A DNA stretch of 64,000 nt from Mycteria americana (Eukaryota > Chordata > Aves > Ciconiiformes > Ciconiidae), in NCBI RefSeq assembly GCF_035582795.1, contig NC_134367.1:107556062-107620061 (forward strand). Direction: 5' to 3'. Both the position numbers and the translations under genes were made by a program. Shown here piece by piece: positions 23,319 through 34,300 of the stretch (positions are counted from its first letter, which is position 1; every line of letters starts with the position of its first letter). The notes under the pieces were generated by a model, which worked only from the letters and a program-made list of their open reading frames with translations, was not told where the DNA came from and made no database searches.

Positions 23319-23492
23319 GTTTTGGCTGGTGACCAAGGAAGATGGGCACATGGTTACAGCTCGCCAGGAGCCACGGCTGGTCCTCATTTCTGTCAGCTGT
23401 GAAAATGGGCACTTGACCTTGGATGCCCCAGAAATGAAGAAGCTGTGCTTGCCTATAAAGCTGCCCAGGAAAAATCGTGTGCAGAACTGCAG
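23319..23492 (+). CDS. MTARC1: MTARC coding exon 2
   Basis: The exon completes Arg92 and reads [20 protein letters not shown], then [10 protein letters not shown] and [14 protein letters not shown], ending with two bases of Arg150. [14 protein letters not shown] is a hallmark of the MOSC N-terminal domain. The acceptor is CACGCTACAG and the donor AG/GTACTG. The 174-nt length keeps the phase. Confidence 0.95.
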
Positions 23493-26400
23493 GTACTGAA
23501 GAAGGGGGGGGTTTCCTTCCCTTCTCTTCTCTCTAAATACTATCTCTTACTTACATGCTTTGCTTTTCAAGACTCTGTGATGGTTTGCGTTTTCTCATGC
23601 AGAAATTGGAGGGTGAAAGTTGGGTGTCTCTGCTTCTTTTCTGTGGGGGTCTGTCTCCCCATCTGCGTAATGGAGAGAGACTTCCGACCAGGGGCTGTAG
23701 TGACAGGACAAGGGGCAATGGTTTTAAACTAAAAGGGGGTAGGTTTAGATTAGACATAAGGAAGAAATTTTTTACGGTGAGGGTGGTGAGACCCTGGAAT
23801 GGGTTGCCTAGAGAAATTGTGGATGCCCTGTCATTGGAAGTGTTAAAGGCCAGGTTGGACAGGGCTTTGAACAACCTGATCTAGTGAAAGATGTCCCTGC
23901 CCATGGCAGGGGAGTTGGACTAGATGATCTTTAAGGTCCCTTCCAACCCAAGCCATTCTGTGAAATTCCCTGCCGTGTGTTACACAGGAGGCCAGGATTG
24001 ATTGTCATAACAAAAGGTCTAGTTTTAATCTGCTAAACACTGGTGAAAACAAATGTCAGGAAAAGGTGACACAATATTGAAAAAACACACGTTACACATC
24101 TGCCAAATGAACTGTGATCTTCACTCTTCATACGTGTTTACTCATTTGTGTTTACTTCTAGTGTTTTCATTTTTGCTTGGGTGAGCAATTGCGTCTGAGA
24201 GCCTCAGTCATGCGTATCGGTATCTCCTGGTCACCGCTAGTATGTGCATCAACAGTTTTGGATACACATTGTGCATTTGGAATTGGTGAGATGTCGGTGT
24301 TTAGATTCCCTCACCCCTGTCTGTAGGCATTTAACTGAGGTGCCTAAATTAAAAACTTGGTTGCCTGAGGTTCACTCTGTGGTCACATGGGAAAGATGGG
24401 CATCCCCAGAGAGAAGTCATTCCCTGTAGGTGCTACCTCAAAGGGGTTTCAGGTGAACGGGTTACAAACATAGTCATTTAGCTGTGTGCCTAGAGTTTTG
24501 TTGTGTGAATGCAGGCCTAGTTATTTCATCCATGTATTGAAATCCATGCTGGAAAATTGGCAGGGGGAAGCAGAAAACCTTTTCTCTGCTAAAATGTCAG
24601 TTAATATGTAAGACTATTTAGTAACTGTAAATGTTGTTAGCCTCTACAGAGATACTGATAAGTGTTTTTCCTTTGGATAGCAGAGAAGGTTAAGGTACCA
24701 GCTGCTGTAATTAAAACTGAAAGAGTGCTAGAAAGGAAGTGCATTCACTAGCTTTTAGCATAAATCTGTTGCTGTGGAAACCCTTGATCAGCATAGCTCA
24801 GTATCTTGGTTTATACAAGGCAGGGGCAAGTTACAGATGATAGCATTTCTCATGGAGAAATAGGATAGCCTTTTAAAAATCTGTCTATAAAATGTATGTG
24901 TTGACCATATGACACATGAGCCAATGACACATACACTACAAAAACATGCAGTTTTCAATATGTTATTTTTCTAAAATTTGTTGTGCCATTAGAAAAATAT
25001 TTAAATAGACTAAATACATTTCAGTAATGAAAAATTAACTTGCATTTTCCAGTTTTAGATCTCAGTGATTTGTTCTTCTCTTGATTCTTTTCTTTCTTTG
25101 CCTTAATAAACCATTGCACTCTCTGGCTTTAAAATTGCTAGAATTTGGGAATGCACGTAAGCAAAAGTTAGATTCATGTAAATGGACTTTAAAAATTACC
25201 AAGTTGTCCGGTATTGTAGGTGGTGTCACAGGGTGTGAAATTAGCAATACCCATAGTTAAACGTTGCCTTGTACTTCTCAGGAAGAATCCTGAGGTTTTG
25301 TATGATTCTGCTGTGCTTAAAAGATTTGCCATTTGTCAGCTCAAGGCTGATTCTTTCTGATCCATTCAGCCATTTGTAAGAATGAGCTTTGGGAATAGTA
25401 CTGTGTTCAGGCAAATGAAGATTTGTCTCTTGCTCTGAGATTCTTCCCTTGCAGCTTGCGCGCGAGGGTAGCTGTCTTACTGCATGGTACACTCTGCTGG
25501 CAAGGTCCTCTGCACAGACTTGTATGTATTCTGCAACTGGGTGAGCACGATGCCTTCAGATGGGTGCTGGCTCATGCCTGGTAGTTTAGAGCTGAGGCAA
25601 TGCAATAGTGCATCTGGCTGCAAAAGGCTGTGCAGGTGCTAATCTTTAAAACTGGTAAGTCCAGTTGCAGATTTTACTTGGATATTTAGAAATCCTGTGT
25701 TTTGGGGAGCCAAACGTAGGACTGAAGCCATTATGTAGGCACAGTTTCTATTTGTGCAAATAATATGCTAGAGGGTTTTTACAGCCCTCTGGTTAAGAAG
25801 CCTCTGTGTTCTTCATTTGTGCCCTTTGTCTGTATGTGTTGAGATACTTAAATTGCATGATGTATTCCTGTGGATCCCTGTACCACAGAGTGCTTAGGAT
25901 AGATCTGCTTTGTGGGTGGAAAACAGTAGCGTTGGAAGCTGTAAGACCCTCACCTCTGTTATGCCAGCCAGAAGGCACGCAGGGACTGAGAGAACGGAGG
26001 GAAGAGAAAGGCAGTTGAATGCTGTATGGGGCAATGGCATGTAGTCCCAGCCTGTGCCACAGAGTTCATACAGGGATTCCAGCAAACAGAGGAGGAATAT
26101 TGCTGACAGCACCCTGACGATTCATCTCTCCCCCAGATGAGTAAAGGAGGGCTCCTAGCAGCTGGGCTCGGGCTAGATGAACTGCCTGGGCATCTCTATG
26201 CTTTAAGCTGTCCCAGGTATGATTGCAGAGGTAGAGGAAACTGCAGTGCATTTGGGTCAAAATCACTACTTTGAAGAGAGTGGTAAAACTATTTGTGACT
26301 GGTGTTGAAGTTTATTGGAAGATTGAGTAGAGGTTTTACTTTTTCTTGCCAGGAAAGCGTTCCTTGCTTAAACTTGTTTGTATGCTGCTGCCAGTGGCTT

Positions 26401-27064
26401 TTTATGCCCCATGGACTTTGCTTCCATTATAAATATTTAACCTCTCTCAGCATATATATTAGCTCAGTATCTTAAGTTTGAGCTTAAGAGTTTCATTCAG
26501 TTCTGGCTAAACTTTTACAGCACTAAAATCTGAAGGAAAGCTTCCTTAACAATCAGGGACATCTACAATTAATAACATTTGTAAATGTCAATTACAGTAA
26601 GTAACCACATCCTTTCAAACTATCATTTATTTTCTAAAATTAATTACCTTTCAGTTGATTTCTGGGAAAGTCTTTTGGTGTTGCAGTCACATGCAAATGC
26701 AAGAGTAGACCCTTTTTTTGCTTGCAAGTATGGCAAACAGGTAGGTTTGTTACTGGTCACTAGTGTGACAGTTAGCTCTGGGCACCTAAAGGCTGTTTCA
26801 TGGCTCATTCTTTCACCAGCTGGTATCGTCCGGCCATGTCCATATTACTTAGCTTCCAAAACAAGGTGACCATAAGGAGATTGCGCACTGGGAATGATCC
26901 TTGTGCCAAATTCGGAAACCAACTTCCACCTTGTTACAATCTAGGAGGTTTGTTTACTATGTATTGCCACTGCCGTTAAAACAAGTTGTTTGCCTTTGAA
27001 TAATAAGCATCCTTGAGCCTTCGGCTTTCCAGCTAACTTGCTGATGTGTCTTGTGACTCTTCAG
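23493..27064 (+). other. MTARC1: MTARC intron 2
   Basis: A 3,572-nt intron containing a CR1 3' end in the same orientation as the gene (23672-23964). No other repeat was recognised with confidence, and no extra exon is needed because exons 2 and 3 join in frame. Confidence 0.9.
23672..23964 (+). mobile_element. CR1 LINE 3' end, plus orientation
   Basis: The segment contains the last part of CR1 ORF2 ([20 protein letters not shown], then FFTVRV...[22 protein letters not shown]) in one open frame. After it comes the CR1 3' UTR, with GTCCCTGCCCATGGCAGGGG and GGTCCCTTCCAACCC, ending near CCATTCTGTGAA. The frame is intact across about 70 codons, so it is younger than the copy at 16 kb. Confidence 0.93.
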
Positions 27065-27227
27065 GGTGTTTGGACTAGATATCCAAGGCAGGGACTGTGG
27101 AGATGAAGTGGCTCAGTGGATCACCACTTTCCTGAATTCAGAGCCATATCGACTGGTGCACTTTGAGCCCTCCATGGTGCCAAGAAAGTCAAAGGACATA
27201 ATAAACCTTTTCCGAACCACAGATGAG
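27065..27227 (+). CDS. MTARC1: MTARC coding exon 3
   Basis: The exon finishes Arg150 and encodes [20 protein letters not shown], then [20 protein letters not shown] and [14 protein letters not shown], ending on a codon boundary before GTAAAT. GRDCG and PYRLVHFEP are conserved in vertebrate MTARC proteins. Residue 165, the position of the human p.A165T variant, is Val here (27108-27110). Confidence 0.95.
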
Positions 27228-28894
27228 GTAAATGAATATTTTTTTTCTCAGAAGTACTTTCTTTTAACCATTTCCCACCCACCCACTGAAACCTACCCAT
27301 TCCGTCATTGGTGATTGAGCTCAGTTTAGCAAGGTGGGTAGTCACATACTTAAACCGCATGAATATTTGCCTTTTCTGTGATGAGATGACTTGCTTAAGT
27401 TTTACTTTAAATCTGTTCTGAGCTATTGACCATTCACAGCTAAAGAGTCTGATACTGATATATGAAGAGGAACTGTTACATTGCAGAATAGCATTCCTTT
27501 TGTGCCTCAGTGAATAGAAAAAAGTTACGTTTTTAAAGATGGTTTGATGGTGTAATCTGTGTCGCATAGAAAACTTCCGTTCCCTATCCCTTGTTAGGTC
27601 TAGGAGTGTAGTGATATGAGCTGTGTTACCTCGTATTTTGTTTAAAGGAACAATGCTTAATCCAGGGCTCTGTAGTTGTGGGCCTAGGAATTAAAATCCA
27701 AAGAAGGTTACAGAGGTTTCATCTCTCTCTTTCTGTGGGAAGAGGTGTGATATTAGAGAGAGTTAATGCAGGTAGGGAAAGGAGATGCTGTGCTCAGACA
27801 TCCTCAGATCGTTGGAGCCACTGATGCCCTTCTTTTTGTCTGAACAGCTCTCTCACCTGAAGATGGTTTGAACTGTACCCGATGAGTATAAGCTTTTTAA
27901 GCAAATGCAAGTTGTGAGTACCTTGCCTTACTGATGTGATGTTACTATCTATAGGGCATCAGTGTTTTGCTGGTTGTTGCACAAAGAGAAGAAGGTATAT
28001 TCGATTATGGTCTTTTATACATACGCATTTATTATGTAAGGGCACTGAGACCAATACAGAAGAGTAGGTTTCAGCAAAAGGGATGTCAGATTAGGAGGGG
28101 TGACGTTCAGGAATCTTAGCATGAAAAGAGGGCAGAATTGTTTGTGTAGTTATTTCAACACTCATCTTCTTGTGGTTGTAAAGGCATGTACAAGTGAGGG
28201 AAAGGATAATGTAAGAGAAAGACAGGAGGAGGGCTATACACTAAAATTCTTGCCAAAATTCCTCCTTTTTTTTTTCTGTGGAACTAGCATATATAGGAGT
28301 TTTCTTTTAATACTGTTCATTGGCCTTGTTTGCTAAAATGGCAGCCCTCCCACTTCCAAGCAAACTTAGACAGATGAATGGACGGTTGCAATTTAGTATT
28401 GCTATTCCGTATGTGAAACTCCCTCTGGTGTTGTGATGAGAGAGATTCATTATATAGAAAATCCAATTAGTTGATTATAGTCAACCAGATAAGTTCAGCA
28501 GGTCCATAAACGTCTTAAGTACCTTTCATAACTTAGTAAAACATGTTAAGTTTAGTTCCATCTGTAACACCTAGAATAAATGTCTGGAACATGCATACAG
28601 TATTCTTTTGTAAGAAGTTGTGGTAGCTTCTATAATTTTGGTTTAATTCTGTAAGTGGAAGTTTGATTTTACAATTTGAGCAAATGAAACTTCCTGTGGT
28701 TACTGAAATAGGAAAGGGCATGTTATTTTTTTTGTTAACCTACTTCCGGGAAAATTAAAACTTGAATGCAGCAGCCTAACAGTCAGGCTAATATGTGGCC
28801 ACTGGTTCCAACATATCTGTCCTTTTGCCATTCAGTAACTTTGCTCCCGTGCTGTTACAGCAGCCTTAGGATTTGTTTGTGTTTGTTTATGTAG
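27228..28894 (+). other. MTARC1: MTARC intron 3
   Basis: A 1,667-nt AT-rich intron from GTAAAT to TTTATGTAG. I saw no repeat family or additional exon in it. Confidence 0.85.
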
Positions 28895-29035
28895 GTTGCC
28901 TATCCTGACTGTAGCCCAGTCTTGATCCTCTCAGAAGCTTCACTGGAAGATCTAAATACAAGGCTGGAGAAGAAAGTTAAGATACAGAACTTCAGGCCAA
29001 ATATTCTTGTGACAGATTGCAGTGCTTTTGAGGAG
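28895..29035 (+). CDS. MTARC1: MTARC coding exon 4 (start of MOSC domain)
   Basis: The exon encodes 47 residues: [20 protein letters not shown], then [20 protein letters not shown] and DCSAFEE. It is phase 0 at both ends. [15 protein letters not shown] and FRPNI are MOSC-domain signatures shared with the human proteins. The acceptor is TTTATGTAG and the donor GAG/GTAAAA. Confidence 0.95.
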
Positions 29036-30043
29036 GTAAAATAACTGTTTTAAATGTCTTTCTGAAGGCTTGGTTCTGTTTCTTTGTAACTCAGTTTCCT
29101 TGTGTGGTGGTGCCTATAAGGATGAGGAAAGCTGCTGTTCTGGGATTTTTATGACTGGATTCCAGAGAGATACAGTTTCTGCTCACGTCAGTGCATGTGA
29201 AATATTGAGGGAGGAGACAGGTCTCATTTAGCTTGGCAAAGAATAAAATAAGTGTATTTAAATGACAGGCTGCTACTAAAAGCTCATCTTTAAGTGTAAG
29301 GTAGGGAAAGCAATGCATGCTATAATTGATCAAGTAATGATACAAATGAACAATTTATAAAACATCACACTGTCAATTTACAGCCTTTGGCACAAGAGTA
29401 AAACTGACCCTTATAATACTGCAGTCTATCACTGCATCTCTGACAATATTCTGGTAGTTCAAAAAACACTATCTAGGAAGGTATCTGGTGATGAAGTGGA
29501 CTGGTGATGGTGGCTTTTAAGTGTTTTTATGTCATGTTGCCATTTCTCCAGCGAATTTGCTCTGGATAGATCTGATAATTCCACAAATCTAAGAAGTTCC
29601 TAAAATGGGAATGGGTTTTTGTCTTCCAAGAAGGATTGTGATAGGAAGCTTGTGTAGACAAGAAGTGAAAACTTACTTCCACTAAAAATTTCCGTTCTGC
29701 AAAAATGGTGACTTACCAAAGGTCACAGATCAGATTATCACACATACAGTAAGAATAAGCTTGCTTTAGGTTCAGACAAGTGCACGCTGCAGAATGGGAT
29801 TTGTTAACTGCTGTACCTTTCTTTCCAGATGTAATTACTAGTGGGTCCTGAATTGGATGAATGCAGCGACCGTAGTGGTTTCATTAAAATAGTACCATAA
29901 TATAATTGTACTTATTTTGAAAACGCAAGTAAAAGTGATCATCTGGAGTGGTACTGCTTCTTCTAGGAATGACTGTGCCACTCCTGGAAAAATGGTTGCA
30001 TGTGGATATGTCTAATCTGGGCATAATGTTTACCTTCCCTCAG
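29036..30043 (+). other. MTARC1: MTARC intron 4
   Basis: A 1,008-nt intron from GTAAAA to TTCCCTCAG. No repeat family or extra exon was recognised. Confidence 0.85.
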
Positions 30044-30105
30044 GATACCTGGGAGGAGATTCTTATTGGTGATGCGGAGATGAAAGGAACAGTGTGTTGT
30101 GCCAG
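30044..30105 (+). CDS. MTARC1: MTARC coding exon 5
   Basis: A 62-nt exon encoding DTWEEILIGDAEMKGTVCCA plus two bases of Arg272, directly before the molybdenum-ligand cysteine. It is bounded by CCCTCAG and AG/GTAAAC. It is too short for an ORF finder and was found by continuing the reading frame. Confidence 0.94.
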
Positions 30106-30193
30106 GTAAACATTTGAGCCTGTTATTTTATATAGATGTATAGAGATTTATAATAAGAAGCCATTATTGATTTGGCGCTGTCTGTCATTGCAG

Positions 30194-30265
30194 GTGTATT
30201 TTAACAACTGTTAACCCAGACACTGGGGTCCTGGACAGGAAGGAGCCCCTGGAAACATTGAAAAG
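30194..30265 (+). CDS. MTARC1: MTARC coding exon 6 (Mo-ligand Cys273)
   Basis: The exon completes Arg272 and encodes [20 protein letters not shown] then TLK, plus two bases of the next codon. The first Cys falls at residue 273 when all exons are joined, the same number as the molybdenum-coordinating Cys273 of human MTARC1, which supports the whole exon assignment. The acceptor is CATTGCAG and the donor AAAAG/GTTGTA. Confidence 0.94.
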
Positions 30266-30802
30266 GTTGTAAAAATACCAGTGCTTCTTATGCTGTGAGA
30301 GTGGATTTAGGCTAGATCCCAACAGATGTTAGACTAGTGTTTTAAAAGTGGTTTGAAGTATGTGTGGGACATAATAATGCAGTGTAAAGGTCTGTGTATA
30401 TTGGCTTCCATTCTACTTTCTGCAATTCTATATGGTAAGAAAATTCAGGAAGTTCTCTCTTCTTTCTTGCAAACTTTACATTCCCTGTCTCTTTCATCTC
30501 TGCTAGGGTGGATGCCTGGGGTAACAGGTATTTAAAGTATTTAAAGGTCTAACTTTGCAACTTTGGCATTTCTTTTTATAAAGTCTCTTGTATGTGTGTT
30601 ATACGTGGATGTGTGAATACAATCAGGCTTTTTTAATCTATTTCAACTGCTTGGTTCTCTTTATTGTGATATTTATTTAGTTTTTAGTCTAGTATGGTGA
30701 CCAAAACAGGGCATCGCTATTCGTATGTCCTCTCTCTCATCACTGATATTTTGATGTTTAGAATTTGCTACCACTGATTCTAAAGAAGTGCTCTCTCTAC
30801 AG
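30266..30802 (+). other. MTARC1: MTARC intron 6
   Basis: A 537-nt intron from GTTGTA to CTCTCTACAG. The donor GTTGTA is weak but the frame across it is unambiguous. Nothing else was recognised in it. Confidence 0.85.
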
Positions 30803-30929
30803 TTACCGCTTATGTGATCCGTCTGAGCGACACATACACAAATCCAGCCCTCTGTTTGGAAGATACTTTGCCGTTGACAAAATTGGAACGATTCAAGTTG
30901 GAGACCCTGTGTACAAGATGGTCCAGTAG
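30803..30929 (+). CDS. MTARC1: MTARC terminal coding exon 7
   Basis: The exon completes Ser and encodes [20 protein letters not shown], then [20 protein letters not shown] and Q, ending at TAG (30927-30929). SPLFGxYF and IxVGDPVY are the conserved C-terminal end of the MOSC domain. The seven coding exons total 1,014 nt, or 337 aa plus stop, the same length as human MTARC1. Confidence 0.96.
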
Positions 30930-31330
30930 TGAGAGAGACTTTGATCAGAAGATGCCTTTTCACTTTGATAGGCAAATTGTTTTCCCATGAACATGGTCAT
31001 CAGCATAACTTTTTCTTATTCCTTGCAATATTTTTTGTGCTATGTTCCTCTGTAAGGTGCAGGGGGGTCTTTGAGGCTATGAGGTGCCAATCATTTCAGA
31101 TCATGTCATCTACTAGCATGCCTGTAGCAACCATGTCTTTAGTTTTTCTGGAGGCTGTGACAGAAGAAACTCTAATCCAAGACAGACTTCACAGCACTAC
31201 TGTGAATATCACACCTCCAAAAATCTTACGTCAAGCTTGTATCGTAATCCGAAATTATGTACAAGGGCTTTGCATCGTGTATTAGATACATTCAGTGCCT
31301 ATAAAGAACTACAAAAACAGTCATGCCAAG
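30930..31330 (+). other. MTARC1: MTARC 3' UTR (end uncertain)
   Basis: Sequence follows the stop codon. I found no canonical AATAAA in the next 2 kb. A variant TATAAA at 31300-31305, followed by GT-containing DNA, is a possible end. An open frame of 118 codons overlaps the stop but has no domain and is taken as chance. Confidence 0.4.
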
Positions 31331-34300
31331 CATAAAGTAAGTATGTTGGTCACGGAGCTGCCTTTACAGGTGAACAGGGAGTGCAGATGGCAAGGCTTTG
31401 TCTTAGATTCCGCCCTTCTTTGGTCCTAAGCATCTTACCCTGTCTATGTCTGGAGGTACTTCCTTGCAATGTTTCTTACCCTGCAGTCATTTCCTGAAGA
31501 TTGCTACTGTATTTCGAGATTAGAGCAATATCAGAGGGACAAGGGTTGTGAGCTGACTAAATGCTACTCTAATCTAGAGGTGGGAACACTGACTAATAAT
31601 GTGTAAGTCTGGGGGTTCGTTTAGTTTATGACCTCTGCTTGATAGAGTTTGAACCATCAATTTTTACTGCTGTGAAGCATACCATAACAGCTAGGCTGTA
31701 GAGTAGTGATGTAATTGCTAATGTATCAGTAGAACTTCCAGTTTGACTGAAAGAATTAGGTGTTCACTGGATCAGAGACTTTATGCACATTGGAGGGGAA
31801 GAAAAGCTGTTGGGAGTGATCTGATTCTGAGCCTGCGCCGTTCCAGCTGATGTCCAGGCCAATATTGTAGGGCTCGGTGTTCATGCGTAGTTCCTCTCTG
31901 GCTCAGTGACTCTCTTGTTATAGAAAGTTAGGCTGCTAAGCAGATGTTTGGGAAGCTGTGGTTTTAGACTGAGCATGTTAACATCCTTACTGGTTACGCG
32001 TTTATATCTCTGGTTGTCCCCCATCCCTGCCCCTATTTTAACCAAAATGTCAGCCATTTGTATGAAGCTGATAATTATATTTTCTGCTATATTTTATACT
32101 GTATAAAACAGGGGAGGAAACTAGTTGGATCATGGCAGTAGTATCTTTTCTTTAAATACTATATGATTTTTTTTTTTAAATGGAGTGGAATCCAAGACAA
32201 AAGCCAGCCATTTTCCAGATGCTTGGCTGCCTTTTACTTTGTTATGGATTACTAGATCTAGAATGAGCACTGAACTAGCCAAAAAGAGGATTCTAATTAA
32301 GTGTGAAGAAGGACAAATCATGACCCAATTTGGTATTTAGATTCTTGGTTTTCTGTTGTGAATATGAAACTGGAATTTTGCTGCATGTTCACAACTCAGA
32401 CCTGTAAAATGAAGAGCCATTGTGCCTTTGAGCAGATTCAGACAGATGTACGTGGCAAGCCTGAAGCAGGCATATGGGCAAGGTAGTTTTCTATTATTTG
32501 TGAACTCAGAGTTGCTCCGAACATCCTTTCATTAGCAGAGTGCTCTGTAAGTTTTCCTGTGACAGACAAGTACCCAGTTCAGACTGCATGTTGCATATTT
32601 GTGCATTGTTATGCCTGATGCAGCAACTAGTGCGAGGAAGTGAGAGAAAAAGCATCTTTTAAAAAGGAAAATAATCCTGAAGTTCACTTTTAAAAAGCAT
32701 ATGTTGAAGATCCTTAATATTAGAAGCTGAACCCTTGTGGAATTCCTAATGGTATTATTAAGCAAAGACAGCCTGCTGGCCTGCCAAAGCAATTAGTTAA
32801 GTGTGTGTCTCTTCATTAAGTCAAAGAAGCGGAAGGAAAGAGAGCTGAATTTTTGCCTCTAGCCAAACATATTTTTTCACTGTTCTTTTAGCACCACATT
32901 AGGATTTAGGTAGCACAAATTGTGTGGTATAGATCATGTTGCTTCTAGTTAGGCTGTCGTCAGTTGGGCTAATTTGGAAATGGGGCTGTCTCTCCAATGA
33001 GAAATTGCATCTGCATTCCTCTTTAAGAAAATGCCGTAGATCTGAACCCCTGATTTATCCCTGTAAAAGCCCCTTAGAAGAATTTGGCTAGAATCCTAAA
33101 ACAGGTATGCGTCTGGGTACAACACATTTCACAAGTGACACTTAAATCAATTATGTCATGAAAGAGTGCCATTCCGGGAAGTGGAGAGCATAATTATGGA
33201 CATTACAGTATAAATATCTTCATATAAATGTTGAACTTCTGTAACTGTAGGAATTGTATTTGATTTTGCTAAAGCCATTTAGGAAATAGACTGAAAACAT
33301 GTCAATCATAAAAAGCTTATTTTTTAAATTGTGTACCTAAAAATGTTAATTGCTTTTTTAACTCTAGAGGAAGAAAACAAAAATATAAACTTCTATTGAA
33401 TCCAAACTCTTGTAAGGTGTAAAATTTGTGAATCTTCTTTTTTCTTTGTTTTCTGTTTTGGCATTTAACTTCTGCTGCTGTTTCCAGGACCTCGTATATA
33501 ATTAACAGTGATGATTATTCTTTTTTAATCTAATCTCTAAGTTCAGGAAAATATGCAGTTAACCAGAGGAAGCTATATGTGTAAGGGAGCAGAACCATCA
33601 GATGTAAGTGGTCTTCAGACTGAATTTTACAACCCTTATGATCTAGATGATGAAAAAGATGTTCACAGACTGTCTTCTTTTTTCCACAGATGTATGAAAA
33701 TAGGGAAAAATGGGTTTGAAAGTAGGAAAGTTTAGTAGACCCAAGTCAACATGAGGTCATGTTTCTTGTTTCAGGTCTCTAAGTATAAAGCCAAAACTTG
33801 TTTTACAGCACTTACTGCACCAGCATAATTCTTGCAGAAGATTGTGTGAGAGAAGGACAGTCCTTGCAGGCAGAAATTTCCTGGTTGCTTAAGATCTGAG
33901 GTGGGTACAAGTTCAGCAAAGACTGCCCCCACCCCCACCCCCCAAAAAAAGAAAAGAGAGAAAGATCTGTGCTTCTGCATCGTAAGCAGTAAAAAAGCCT
34001 TCCAAAGGCATTGCTCCACTTCTCCATAAGAAGAAAAGAGATTCCTGGCCCTTGCCACTCCAAATGGCTAAGGTTTCAAAAAGGGCTGCCACAGAGTGTT
34101 CATTTCTGGTCTATTCTAGCACCTTAAATTGCATTATTCTCATTTTGAGATCCATAAGAATTTCCCTGTACTGAGCAGCTGCAGGGCTGAGGACTACACC
34201 TGCAAAGTCTTTGTTTCTTTTGGACAGAAGGTTCTTAAAAAATAATGCAGGCATCAAAACCACATGTGTATCAGTCTTTTCTTCAGCTGGAAGAGAGGCA

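Noticed and set aside
24180-24560. Possible old interspersed repeat in MTARC intron 2
   Set aside because: A few repeat-like phrases but no consistent match to a known element or clear ends.
30929-31285. 118-codon plus-strand frame after MTARC
   Set aside because: It overlaps the MTARC stop and lies in the 3' UTR, and I see no domain or homology.
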